Notes: a model not told the origin generated them from the letters alone. 47,322 bases of DNA from an uncultured bacterium (GCA_905216195.1 CAJMSX010000026.1:1-47322), one strand, 5' to 3'; positions 7,716 to 15,797 are shown, numbered from the stretch's first letter. Translations and numbers: made by a program.

Positions 7716-9245
7716 ATGAAACCTCGCTGGCTATGCACGCTTTTTCTTGTATGGGCTTGTATGTGGGAAATACAAGCGCAGGAAGATGCGTTCAGCCGTA
7801 GTTTCTATTTCTCTTCTTTCAGAGGAACCATTTACGATATGCTGAACCGGATAACGGAACGATCCGGCTTTTTATTTGTATATGACAGTAATTTAATCGA
7901 TAATGAGAAAAAAGTTTCCGTTCCCAAAGGGAACTATTCTCTCCGGGAGGCCATTCTGCTGGCTACCGGGGAAAAAGAATTGCATATGAAAATAGTCGGT
8001 CAGCACATCCTGTTGTATAAAGGGGACATCCGGCCTGCCCCTTCCGCATCGGGAAATGCTGACGCTCTTTCCTTTCCGGCTGCTATCGTGAGGGGAACTG
8101 TCAGGGAGAAGCAGTCCGGTGACCCCCTGCCTTATGCTTCTGTGGGAGTGTATCAAAGCGGTGTAGGAACCGTGACCAACCAAAACGGAGACTTTATGCT
8201 TAAACTTCCGGATACCCTCCAAAAATCTACGATTTATATTTCTTATCTGGGATATGAACCCCAGAATATTTCATCGGAATTACTGCTCGGGCGCCACACC
8301 AATTTTTATTTACAAAGCCGCACCATACCCTTAGAAGAAGTCATCGTTCGTCTAGTGAATCCCATCGGTATTTTAAAAGAAATGCTGCAAAAACGTCCCG
8401 ATAATTATGCGAGCGAGCCTGTGTATCTGACTTCTTTTTACCGGGAAGGGGTGGAGAAACGGAAAAGCCTTTTAACTTTAACCGAAGCGGTTTTTAAAAT
8501 TTATAAAACCGGTTTCCAAACGAAGGCCAGAGATCAGGTTAAATTGCTAAAAATGAGGCGGATCTATAATAAAGGAGCTCAAGATACCCTGAGTATGAAA
8601 ATAAAAGCCGGTGTAGAAGCTTCCCTCATGCTGGATCTGGTAAAAAATATTCCTGATTTCCTTACTTTCGACGAGTATAACCTTTATCACTATTCGAAGA
8701 TAGACATGAGTGTCGTCGATTCTCACCTGACCCATGTCATTGCCTTTGAACAGAAAGAAGGCATCCGGGCCGCTTTGTATAAAGGCGAACTGTATATAGA
8801 TGCAGAAAATTCCGCTTTAGTAGCTGCCCGCTTAGAAGTAAATCCGCAATACATCCACCGGGCAGCGGATATTTTCATTCTTAAAAAAAGCAGGGGAATA
8901 AAGATTACGCCCAAAAAGGTCGTATATACCGTCGCTTATAAGCCGTGGAACGGAACGTATTATATCAGCCACCTCCGGGGAGATTTGGATTTCCGGATAA
9001 AAAGGAAAAAACAGATTTTTTATTCCCCCGTGCATGCCTGGTTCGAAATGGCGATTTGTAAAATAGATACCGTGGGGGTGAAACGTTTTCCCCATCGGGA
9101 AAGCCTGCCGGTCAATAAAATCTTTTCGGAAACCCGTTTTACTTACGATAAAGATTTTTGGGGAGATTTCAATATCATACTCCCGGAAGAAAAACTCAGC
9201 GAAGCTCTTTTCAAAATTCATTCGCGAATAGAAGAAATTGAATAA
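7716..9245 (+). CDS. STN-domain plus carboxypeptidase-regulatory-like envelope protein lacking a TonB-receptor barrel
   Basis: The 509-residue product has a signal peptide (about 1-21). An STN domain follows ('SFRGTIYDMLNRITERSGF ... YSLREAILLATGEKEL', about 30-105), then a linker and a CarboxypepD_reg-like domain ('GTVREKQSGDPLPYASVGV ... GTVTNQNGDFML ... ISYLGY', about 127-205). The C-terminal domain is shared with the product at 5018. STN domains normally sit at the front of TonB-dependent receptors and contact FecR. Here the protein ends without plug or barrel strands, so it looks like a signalling or adaptor protein, not a transporter. It is tightly coupled to the FecR gene (6 bp). Confidence 0.82.
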   Translation: MKPRWLCTLFLVWACMWEIQAQEDAFSRSFYFSSFRGTIYDMLNRITERSGFLFVYDSNLIDNEKKVSVPKGNYSLREAILLATGEKELHMKIVGQHILLYKGDIRPAPSASGNADALSFPAAIVRGTVREKQSGDPLPYASVGVYQSGVGTVTNQNGDFMLKLPDTLQKSTIYISYLGYEPQNISSELLLGRHTNFYLQSRTIPLEEVIVRLVNPIGILKEMLQKRPDNYASEPVYLTSFYREGVEKRKSLLTLTEAVFKIYKTGFQTKARDQVKLLKMRRIYNKGAQDTLSMKIKAGVEASLMLDLVKNIPDFLTFDEYNLYHYSKIDMSVVDSHLTHVIAFEQKEGIRAALYKGELYIDAENSALVAARLEVNPQYIHRAADIFILKKSRGIKITPKKVVYTVAYKPWNGTYYISHLRGDLDFRIKRKKQIFYSPVHAWFEMAICKIDTVGVKRFPHRESLPVNKIFSETRFTYDKDFWGDFNIILPEEKLSEALFKIHSRIEEIE

Positions 9246-9533
9246 AAAAGTAGAACTTTGCTTTAACAAAGCTTCAGTGAGTAAATAATTTTTCGGTTTA
9301 GAAACCGAAATGTATCGGTAATTAGAAGATAATAGCTTATCCGTGAACGGTTTTACAGTAAATTCGAAAATTAAAATTATTTTAACAATTGAATTTTATA
9401 TTTAACCTTTTCCCCCGGCTTGTTGACCGAAGCCTTTAATTTTTTATCAGACATTCCTTTTAGTTTTATTGTGTTAAAAGTGTGAAAAGAATTTTCACGC
9501 AGGCGGGAGTGTGTTTGGTATAAAAATTAAACT
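9246..9533. other. Non-coding stretch between the STN gene and the unknown gene at 9534
   Basis: I see no credible gene in this A/T-rich 288-bp stretch. Near its right end it holds a palindrome (9482-9498) and a near-consensus -7 box (9510-9517). Short AAGTAGAACTTTG/CAAAGCTTC-like complementarity just after the stop codon could form a weak hairpin. Confidence 0.5.
9482..9498. promoter_or_regulatory. Palindromic operator candidate upstream of the unknown gene at 9534
   Basis: GTGAAAA (9482-9488), GAA, TTTTCAC (9492-9498) is a perfect 7-bp inverted repeat with a 3-bp centre. It lies 11 bp before TGTGTTTG (9510-9517), a one-mismatch Bacteroides -7 box. The placement suits a dimeric repressor or activator covering the promoter; no regulator gene is next to it. 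Confidence 0.4.
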
Positions 9534-10028
9534 ATGGATAGAAAAACGCTTATGTTGTACTTTCCTTATGGATTGAGAATGGTTTTTGTGAAGGATGTTA
9601 GCATGACGTATGTGGTAAACCGTATCAAAGAGCATACGTATGAAATGTTAGACGAAAATCGAGATGCTTTCGAAATACCCTATGATTCAAAAAAATATAA
9701 ACCGGTTTTATACCCTATCGAACGTATCCATTCCCCCGTGCTCGTAAACCGCCGGAAAGTGGTTGCGGCGGATCTGATTTGTAAGGTGATTTACGATCAG
9801 GTGCCTGCATTGATATCCGGAACCAGCGAGGCGTGGATTGTGGATACCCTTTTAAAATATTTCGATAATTCGTCTGCCTGTCCGTTTTCCTGTGAGCTGA
9901 TGAATCTGATTTATCACATTCTGTATGCGCTTCATTTCGATTTGTCGGGGGCCCTACGAAAAAAAGAGGCGAAAAATATCTTCCGTCTCGGTTATCATCC
10001 GTATGAATTCGATAACTGTCCCTTATAG
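9534..10028 (+). CDS. Hypothetical protein of 164 residues
   Basis: The N-terminus 'MDRKTLMLYFPYGLRMVF' and the middle 'YPIERIHSPVLVNRRKVVAADLICKV' follow a pattern I associate with short Bacteroidales proteins in which a 'LYLPYGL' start and a 'L.RP...L.(K/S)P(I/V)' segment recur. No function can be assigned. No signal peptide or membrane helix is visible, so it is probably cytoplasmic. It is monocistronic: preceded by a palindrome and a -7-like box and followed by convergent hsp20 with a strong bidirectional hairpin. Four cysteines are present, including a CPFSC motif near residue 121. Real gene status rests on its length, promoter-like context and non-overlap. Confidence 0.6.
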   Translation: MDRKTLMLYFPYGLRMVFVKDVSMTYVVNRIKEHTYEMLDENRDAFEIPYDSKKYKPVLYPIERIHSPVLVNRRKVVAADLICKVIYDQVPALISGTSEAWIVDTLLKYFDNSSACPFSCELMNLIYHILYALHFDLSGALRKKEAKNIFRLGYHPYEFDNCPL

Positions 10029-10097
10029 CAACACCTACCTGTTCCGGGCCCCTTGCCCGGAGAAGTAAGGCAATGGTCTTGCTGGAGACAGACCTAA

Positions 10098-10135
10098 AAA
10101 ACGAGGTGGTTTCGTTTCGATAAACCACCTCGTTT
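10098..10135 (-). terminator. Terminator hairpin between the 9534 gene and hsp20
   Basis: AAACGAGGTGGTTT (10099-10112) and AAACCACCTCGTTT (10122-10135) form a perfect 14-bp stem with a 9-nt loop. Read on the minus strand the hairpin is followed by a run of T (from 10096-10100), serving hsp20. It may also stop plus-strand transcripts. Confidence 0.85.
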
Positions 10136-10151
10136 CCACCTCGCCCGGAGA

Positions 10152-10580
10152 CTATTTAATTTCGATATTTTTTCCGCTTTTCTTGATTTCTTCCGGTTTT
10201 TTCTTGGGTATATCGACAGTCAATACGCCGTGTTCTACTTTGGCTGTGATTTTTTCCCGATCTACATTATCCGGCAAAATCATGGTTTGCTGGAATTGGG
10301 TGTAGGAAAACTCCCTTCTCAGATATCTACCTTGTTTTTGGTTTTCTTCGCGTTCGGTTTTCTTTTCTATAGATACCAATAACTGGTTGTCCTCGTCGAT
10401 TCTTACTGTAAAATCGTCTTTCGTCATACCAGGGGCTGCCAGCTCCACTTTATATTCGTCTTCGTTTTCGATGATATTGATGGCCGGAGCAGTACGGTTT
10501 GCTTTTTCTAACCATTCGTTTCCGAAGAAATCATTAAAAATTCCCGGTAACCAATTTTGAGATTTTCTAACAGGCATCAT
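10152..10580 (-). CDS. Small heat-shock protein (Hsp20 / alpha-crystallin family)
   Basis: A 142-residue holdase chaperone. It has a short N-terminal arm with 'WLPGIFNDFFGNEW', then the alpha-crystallin domain from about 33 to 130 ('APAINIIENEDEYKVELAAPGMTKDDFTV', 'LRREFSY..FQQTMILPDNVD', 'AKVEHGVLTVDIPK'). The A-x-x-x-G-V-L motif is intact as VEHGVLTVDIPK. Two ATGs open the frame; the first has AGGAGG 8 nt upstream (10588-10593 on the opposite strand), an unusually canonical ribosome site for this genome. A perfect inverted repeat and a TATTTTTG -7 box lie upstream, so stress-controlled expression is likely. Confidence 0.95.
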   Translation of the reverse strand: MMPVRKSQNWLPGIFNDFFGNEWLEKANRTAPAINIIENEDEYKVELAAPGMTKDDFTVRIDEDNQLLVSIEKKTEREENQKQGRYLRREFSYTQFQQTMILPDNVDREKITAKVEHGVLTVDIPKKKPEEIKKSGKNIEIK

Positions 10581-10675
10581 AATTATATCCTCCTATTTTT
10601 TAGTTAAACATTCCGTTTCATCTTTGGGATTACCCTCGGATTCCCATTCATTCCATGAAAATACAAGAGGTGTGC

Positions 10676-10683
10676 CAAAAATA
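10676..10683 (-). promoter_or_regulatory. hsp20 promoter -7 box
   Basis: On the minus strand this reads TATTTTTG, an exact match to the Bacteroides TAnnTTTG -7 consensus, about 95 bp ahead of the start codon. No matching -33 TTTG is seen at 19-21 bp, where the inverted repeat lies instead. Confidence 0.5.
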
Positions 10684-10695
10684 CAAAAAGAGTAA

Positions 10696-10736
10696 AAACT
10701 GAAAATTTGACACAAGAAACGTCAAATTTTCAGTTT
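10696..10736. repeat. Perfect 16-bp inverted repeat with 9-bp spacer upstream of hsp20
   Basis: AAACTGAAAATTTGAC (10696-10711), spacer of 9 bp, GTCAAATTTTCAGTTT (10721-10736). It lies just upstream of the hsp20 -7 box, across the -33 zone. The N9 spacing recalls the CIRCE element, but the arms do not match the CIRCE sequence. It is an operator or RNA-hairpin candidate. Confidence 0.75.
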
Positions 10737-10918
10737 CTTTTATACACTTATCTAGAAGAGAATTAGAAATTTATGGTTGGGGGAAAGACCGGATAAATAG
10801 CTGGCTGCCTGTATATTTCCTACAAAAGAAGTGAAAACTTTCCGTTTAATAATGTTAAATAAAAGAATTATTTTTAATTTTTATTGAATTTTATGATTTA
10901 CTTATTATTTCAATTTTG

Positions 10919-10926
10919 TATATTTG
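10919..10926 (+). promoter_or_regulatory. Promoter -7 box of the peptide/GLPGLI/receptor cassette
   Basis: TATATTTG matches TAnnTTTG exactly, 31 bp before the ATG of the peptide gene, in a very A/T-rich context. A transcription start near 10933 is implied. No good -33 element is seen. Confidence 0.6.
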
Positions 10927-10957
10927 TAATATTAAAAAATAAAAAAATGTAAAAGCT

Positions 10958-11143
10958 ATGAAAAAAATTTTATTAGTAATTGGATTTGTGGGTGTTATGG
11001 TAGCAGCAGCTTATGCTGAGTCACATGTAACCATTAACACAAGTTGTGGTGTAAGTGTCGATATGATATATCAGGACCATCACACGGGTGCAGATGTATT
11101 GCATGATACATTAATTTTAGAACAAATCTTTTGTGGAGATTAA
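10958..11143 (+). CDS. Small exported peptide with two cysteines (61 residues), function unknown
   Basis: The N-terminus (MKKILLVIGFVGVMVAAAYA) is a textbook Sec signal peptide with likely cleavage after A20, giving a 41-residue mature peptide. The mature part is acidic and has two Cys-Gly pairs: C30-G31 ('NTSCGVS') and C59-G60 close to the C-terminus ('IFCGD'). A disulphide or a modification at these sites is possible. It has its own consensus -7 box, and the start ATG follows an AAAAGCT leader. A GLPGLI gene and a TonB-receptor-like gene follow on the same strand. I do not recognise the family; it lacks the NVEALA-type ending known from other Bacteroidetes leader-like peptides. It is short, but the signal peptide and promoter make it convincing. 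Confidence 0.75.
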   Translation: MKKILLVIGFVGVMVAAAYAESHVTINTSCGVSVDMIYQDHHTGADVLHDTLILEQIFCGD

Positions 11144-11234
11144 TTGTATTATGATCGGAAATTAAAAGAAGCGGGGATGAAGGTTTGATACTGGTATTAT
11201 TTTGGTTTTCCGAATCAATCCATACCGGTTTTGC

Positions 11235-11245
11235 CGGGGGCCCCG
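11235..11245 (+). other. Short GC-rich hairpin between peptide and GLPGLI genes
   Basis: CGGG-GGC-CCCG forms a tight 4-bp stem in an otherwise A/T-rich 144-bp spacer. GGTAT (11190-11194) and ATACC (11222-11226) can also pair just upstream. Together they may attenuate or protect the peptide mRNA and so favour peptide over downstream expression. This is inference from the sequence only. Confidence 0.3.
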
Positions 11246-11287
11246 CCACTTTTATGAGAATTAATATTCATTTTTAAGAATTAAAGT

Positions 11288-12169
11288 ATGATGAAAAATA
11301 AGTGTGGTGTCTTAGCTTTTCTTTTTCTGTTAGGATTTGCCGGAAATGCCGGCGCCCAGACTGTAAACCAAATAAGTAGAGAGGCTGTATCTTCAAAAGA
11401 TACCATTCCCTTGCAGGTGGTGGATCAGGCCAAATACCGCGTCTATTATTTCCTTTCTTTTGTGAAAGACACGGCTTTTACCGAAAAGAAGACCGAAGCT
11501 CAGACGATTCTGTTGATCGGTTCGAAGTATAGTGCTTTTCTGGATTACAATACCCTCAGAAAAGACTCGTTGTATAATGCTCTTTCCAAGTCGGGTATGG
11601 GGGCTATGGAAGTAATAGGTCAAACCTTGTCCGTCGGACGGCAGATAAAATTCGATCCCACTGTTATGAAAAACTATCCGGAAGCGGGAGAATACACTTT
11701 TCAACAAATGATCACTTCCAGGGATAATTACCGGTATACGGATAAAAACGTCGAGATCGACTGGGTTTTGGGTGATGAAAAAAAGACTCTGAGGGGATAC
11801 GAATGCCAGCAAGCTACCTGCACCTATCGCGGCAGGGATTATGTAGCCTGGTACTGTCCCGAAATCGCATTAAACGATGGGCCTTATGTTTTTTCCGGTT
11901 TGCCCGGTCTGATTTTCGAGATCTACGATACCCACAACCATTACAGGTTTACACTCAACGGTCTTACCGAAGCAAAAGGTTACGACCCTTTGTATTTTAT
12001 GGCCAATAATGTGGTGGAGACCACGAGGGATAAGGTACGGAAAATTGTAAGTAATTTAAGGGCTAATCCGGCTAGCCTCTTGCAATTAATGGGGGGCAGA
12101 GCGGAAATTAGTCCGGAAGTCCAGAGGAAATTACAACCCAAACCTTACAATCCTATCGAATTGGAGTAA
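11288..12169 (+). CDS. GLPGLI family exported protein
   Basis: A 293-residue protein with a signal peptide (about 1-23, ending NAGAQ). It carries the name-giving motif: 'FSGLPGLIFEIYD' near residue 207, preceded by the usual 'GYECQQATCTYRGRDYVAWYCPEIALNDGPY' region (spread over about 169-201) with three cysteines. GLPGLI proteins are exported Bacteroidetes proteins of unknown biochemical role, often next to TonB-dependent receptors. Here it lies between an exported small peptide and a receptor-like barrel gene 21 bp downstream. Two ATGs open the frame ('MMKNK'); either may be used. A periplasmic or outer-membrane-associated location is inferred. Confidence 0.92.
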   Translation: MMKNKCGVLAFLFLLGFAGNAGAQTVNQISREAVSSKDTIPLQVVDQAKYRVYYFLSFVKDTAFTEKKTEAQTILLIGSKYSAFLDYNTLRKDSLYNALSKSGMGAMEVIGQTLSVGRQIKFDPTVMKNYPEAGEYTFQQMITSRDNYRYTDKNVEIDWVLGDEKKTLRGYECQQATCTYRGRDYVAWYCPEIALNDGPYVFSGLPGLIFEIYDTHNHYRFTLNGLTEAKGYDPLYFMANNVVETTRDKVRKIVSNLRANPASLLQLMGGRAEISPEVQRKLQPKPYNPIELE

Positions 12170-12190
12170 GGTTGACGCAGAGGACGATGT

Positions 12191-14815
12191 ATGTGCAATA
12201 AAAGTATCCTGTGTATTCTTCTCATTTGTGTAAGCGTTACTTTTCTGCAGGGACAAACCGAAAGGAAAGAGTATAAGGGACGTGTGTTATGTGCCGAAAG
12301 CGGAAAAGGGTTGGAAAATGTCATTTGTCAGGCTCTCGATGCCGAAGGACGCTTGATCGATTACGATATTTCGGATAAGGAGGGATATTTTTCCTTGAAA
12401 ATCGGAGGGAATATTAGGTCGGTTAGGTTTAAATTGCTGGGCTATAACGATCGGAAAATCCCGGTAAAGGAGTTGAGTTTATACCAAAGCGAGATTAAAA
12501 TGGAGGTTTCGGACTTTGAACTTCCGGAAGTCGTTGTGTCCGTCCCGCCGATTCGGAGCCATAAGGATACGCTGACATACAACGTAGGCAGTTTTAAAGG
12601 CCAAGAAGACAGATATATAGTCGATGTGTTGAAAAAATTGCCCGGCATTAAAGTGGCCGATAACGGTACCATCTCTTATCAGGGAGAAGCCATCAATAAG
12701 TTTTATATCGAGGGGAGAGATCTGCTGGGTGGCCAATACAACCTGGCAACCAATAACCTGGATGTGGATGCCGTAAGCTCGGTGGAAGTCCTGGAGAACA
12801 ACCAGCATATTAAAGCTTTGAAAGGAGTCAAATTTTCCGAAAAAGCGGCCATTAACCTGAAATTAAAGAAAGGATATACCGTACGTCCTTTCGGGGAAAT
12901 GCAACTCGGAGCGGGCGCTTCCCCTTTTTTATATGACGGAAGAGCGTTTACGGCGTATCTGGGCAGCCAGTTACAGGCTATGGCTCACTTTAAAGGAGGA
13001 AATACCGGCCGTTTTATTTTGGGGGAAATGGAAGACAAACTGGATGTCAACAACTTATTTTCTTTCGAGCTTCTGGATCCGGATATGATCGTTGCTCCCG
13101 CTCCGCGCTATATTCCTCTTCCTTCGGAAAAACATCTTTTCAATAAGACCTATTTAGGAAGTGCCAACGCTTTAGTACCCTTGTCCGAAGACTCGGAATT
13201 GAAAATCAATTTCGCTTACGGTTCCGATCGGACCAGGCAGGACTTCGGCTTATTGCAGCGTTTGGCTACCGGCGGCGATGTCCTGGAAATTACGGAAGAG
13301 TCGAAGCTTAAAAAGGTAACGGACAACAGCCGTCTGTCCTTGAGTTACGAGCATAATTCCTTCAGTAGTTACATCCGGGACGAAGCGGTATATTACCGGA
13401 AAAAAGAAACGACAAACTCGGCAGTGCGGAGGAACGACAGAAATCTATCGGTGTTCAATGCGAATGAACTTTATTATTTCCAAAATGCTTTCCAGGCATT
13501 GTTCAAAATTAAGGACAAACGGACTTTGAATGTAAATTCTTTTTTGAGATGGGGGAACCACGATGAAGCCTTAAACCAAGCTTACGCCATCCCCGGCCCG
13601 GAGATGGATGAATTTTTCAAAGGGAAGTATATTACCAGCAAGAATCAAATCGGTTCTTCCTTTAGCCTTTGGAATAATCGGTTGTATCTGGATCTGAATC
13701 TGATTTACCGGAAAAGAGATATCGAAAATACCTTACAGGTCCAACCTACGGATGCGGAGCCGGCCTTTCAACCCGCCCAACAAAATAAAACCGAACGCCT
13801 GCAGCTGGGTTTTACTCCCGCTTACCAGATAAAAACAAAAAACGGGAAATTTATTTTTTTGCTAAACCTGCCTGTCTCTTATAGCAAGTATTCTGTGGGG
13901 AAACGAACGGAAAATAAACCGGAAGACGAAAGGTTTATTTTTTCACCTGCCTTCAGCAGCACGTATAAGATGGATCATCAATGGGAGCTGTATGCCAAAT
14001 TGGGGTATGATTTCGATTATGCCGAAGAACTGTCCTTATGGGAGGCTCCTTATGTGAGAAGTTACCAATCCATTTATATTCCTTCCGGTACTTTTAACAG
14101 CAGCAGCAATTATTACGGAGCGGGAAGTATCAGATACAAGAATATTGTCAATATGTTATTTTTTAACATCAATGTGCTTTACCGGGAGATGGCCTTTAAT
14201 TACATCAATAAATTTTACAATACGAGTGAATGGTCTTATTACACGACGGTTGGCGACGACTACCGGGGTCATCTCCTTTCGGTCTTTGCCGATGTATCGA
14301 AGACTGTGGTTCCCTGGAAGCTGGCCTTGACTTTAAGTCCGTCCTATACCCGTTCGAAGACCCGTTTGATCCAGCAAGATATACCGATGCGAAATGTCAG
14401 TCATGTGGTTTCTCTTTTGCTGAAAGCTGAGTTGAAAGCGATCGATAAGTTAAGTATCTCTTATAGCGCAAAAGGCCGGGCGATATGGAATGAAAATAAA
14501 ATGACGGAGAGCCATCTTTTGAAAGATCTTACCCAACATCTGGCCCTGTATTTCTTTCCTACTAAAAATGCAGATATATCGGTTACCTCGGATTATATTG
14601 TTTATGAAAGGGAAGAAAACCGGTATTCTTCCTATTTTTTTCTGGATATAGCGGGAACTTATAAATACAAAAGGGTGGAATTCGGGATTACGGCAAGTAA
14701 TATTCTGGATGACGATATTTTTTCTAAAACCGATTTATCCGCCGCCGATTCTTATTATCAGCAAATCCCGTTAAGAGGTCGGGAAATCCTGCTTTCCGTT
14801 AAGTTTAAATTCTAG
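12191..14815 (+). CDS. TonB-dependent-receptor-like outer-membrane protein paired with GLPGLI
   Basis: An 874-residue protein. A signal peptide (about 1-22) is followed by a CarboxypepD_reg-like domain (about 26-115, 'GRVLCAESGKGLENVICQAL') and a plug-like domain (about 125-225: 'DTLTYNVGSFKGQEDRYI', 'VLKKLPGIKV', 'IEGRDLLGGQYNLATNN', 'VSSVEVLENNQHIKALKG'). A long barrel of alternating aromatic strands ends in 'REILLSVKFKF', with the C-terminal Phe expected for BAM recognition. No clear TonB box is recognised. ATG 12191 has GAGG about 8 nt upstream and is 21 bp after the GLPGLI stop, so the genes are an operon. Substrate is unknown; handling of the upstream small peptide is a hypothesis. Confidence 0.9.
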   Translation: MCNKSILCILLICVSVTFLQGQTERKEYKGRVLCAESGKGLENVICQALDAEGRLIDYDISDKEGYFSLKIGGNIRSVRFKLLGYNDRKIPVKELSLYQSEIKMEVSDFELPEVVVSVPPIRSHKDTLTYNVGSFKGQEDRYIVDVLKKLPGIKVADNGTISYQGEAINKFYIEGRDLLGGQYNLATNNLDVDAVSSVEVLENNQHIKALKGVKFSEKAAINLKLKKGYTVRPFGEMQLGAGASPFLYDGRAFTAYLGSQLQAMAHFKGGNTGRFILGEMEDKLDVNNLFSFELLDPDMIVAPAPRYIPLPSEKHLFNKTYLGSANALVPLSEDSELKINFAYGSDRTRQDFGLLQRLATGGDVLEITEESKLKKVTDNSRLSLSYEHNSFSSYIRDEAVYYRKKETTNSAVRRNDRNLSVFNANELYYFQNAFQALFKIKDKRTLNVNSFLRWGNHDEALNQAYAIPGPEMDEFFKGKYITSKNQIGSSFSLWNNRLYLDLNLIYRKRDIENTLQVQPTDAEPAFQPAQQNKTERLQLGFTPAYQIKTKNGKFIFLLNLPVSYSKYSVGKRTENKPEDERFIFSPAFSSTYKMDHQWELYAKLGYDFDYAEELSLWEAPYVRSYQSIYIPSGTFNSSSNYYGAGSIRYKNIVNMLFFNINVLYREMAFNYINKFYNTSEWSYYTTVGDDYRGHLLSVFADVSKTVVPWKLALTLSPSYTRSKTRLIQQDIPMRNVSHVVSLLLKAELKAIDKLSISYSAKGRAIWNENKMTESHLLKDLTQHLALYFFPTKNADISVTSDYIVYEREENRYSSYFFLDIAGTYKYKRVEFGITASNILDDDIFSKTDLSAADSYYQQIPLRGREILLSVKFKF

Positions 14816-14879
14816 GGACAGACGACAGGTGCAGAGAGCCCGGAAGAATCAGAAGATTCCGGAATGGAAAGGTACTCCA

Positions 14880-15737
14880 TTAATAAGTGAGTATTTCCGT
14901 CCCGGATTCCGTAATCACAAGCGTGTTCTCCCATTGGGCGGAGGGAAGTCCGTCGGCGGTGATCACCGTCCACTCATTGTCCGAGTCGATAAAAATTTCA
15001 GATCTCCCCATATTGATCATAGGTTCTATGGTAAATACCATGCCGGGAACCAGCAACATACCCGTATTTTTTTTGCCTGTATGTTCCACTTCCGGTTGCT
15101 CGTGAAACTGAAGACCTACTCCATGTCCGCAAAAATCCCGTACGACGGAATAGCCCTGGCTTTCTGCATGTTTTTGTATGGCTTCCCCTATGTCTCCCAG
15201 GAAGCCCCAGGGACGGGCAGCCTCAATGCCCAGTTCCAGGCATTCCCGGGTTACTTGAACCAACCGGCGACGTTCTTCCGATATTTCGCCGATCATAAAC
15301 ATGCGGGAAGCATCCGAATAATAACCGTTAAAAACGGTGGATACATCAACGTTCACAATATCTCCCTCTTTCAGGATAATACTCGAATCCGGTATTCCGT
15401 GACAGACTTCTTCGTTGATGGAAATACACACACTTTTGGGAAAATTTTCATAATGTAAGGGAGCCGGTACGGCTCCTTTCGATACCGTGAAATCATATAC
15501 CAGCCGGTCTACAGCTTCTGTGGAAATACCCGCCCGGATGTAGGAGGCTACCGCGTCCAGAACTGCCGTATTGATTTCTCCGCTTTGACGTATACCTTCG
15601 ATCTGCTCCGCCGTTTTAATCATTTTCCGGGAAGGGACCCAATGGCCCAGCCGCCGGTAGTAACGGAGTTTTTCTTCTAAAGTAGGGAAGTCCGGAGGAA
15701 TACTTCCCGGTTTTTGTACATATTCAAAAAAATTCAT
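14880..15737 (-). CDS. map: Type I methionine aminopeptidase
   Basis: A 285-residue pita-bread metalloenzyme that removes initiator Met from new proteins in the cytosol. The metal ligands and base are visible: 'EVCHGIPD' (His), 'IVNVDVS' (Asp), 'YYSDASRMF' (Asp), 'CGHGVGLQFHEQP' (His), 'VFTIEPM' (Glu) and 'WENTLVIT' (Glu). A roughly 40-residue N-terminal extension ('MNFFEYVQKPGSIPPDFPTLEEKLRYYRRLG' region) precedes the catalytic domain; it lacks an obvious SEC-C zinc motif. It is not in a ribosomal-protein operon here, so it may be an extra copy, which the window cannot show. A TATCTTTG -7 box lies about 60 bp upstream. Confidence 0.95.
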   Translation of the reverse strand: MNFFEYVQKPGSIPPDFPTLEEKLRYYRRLGHWVPSRKMIKTAEQIEGIRQSGEINTAVLDAVASYIRAGISTEAVDRLVYDFTVSKGAVPAPLHYENFPKSVCISINEEVCHGIPDSSIILKEGDIVNVDVSTVFNGYYSDASRMFMIGEISEERRRLVQVTRECLELGIEAARPWGFLGDIGEAIQKHAESQGYSVVRDFCGHGVGLQFHEQPEVEHTGKKNTGMLLVPGMVFTIEPMINMGRSEIFIDSDNEWTVITADGLPSAQWENTLVITESGTEILTY

Positions 15738-15797
15738 TTTCGGAAAAATAAGAAATGAACGCTTTTCCGCATCGGTCTGTCCGATGTTTTAAAGAGG

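Larger units (their letters stand above)
10581..10957. other. Divergent regulatory region between hsp20 and the small-peptide gene
   Basis: These 377 bp hold no gene. They contain the hsp20 ribosome site, its -7 box (10676-10683), a perfect long inverted repeat (10696-10736), and, at the right end, the A/T-rich promoter of the peptide gene (10919-10926). Confidence 0.7.

Noticed and set aside
10696..10736. CIRCE/HrcA element upstream of hsp20
   Set aside because: The N9 spacing fits, but the arms differ from TTAGCACTC/GAGTGCTAA throughout, so it is reported only as an inverted repeat.
14829..15458. 209-codon plus-strand open frame opposite map
   Set aside because: It is antisense to a complete methionine aminopeptidase, has no promoter or ribosome site, and its translation is rich in Arg/His/Phe without domain features.
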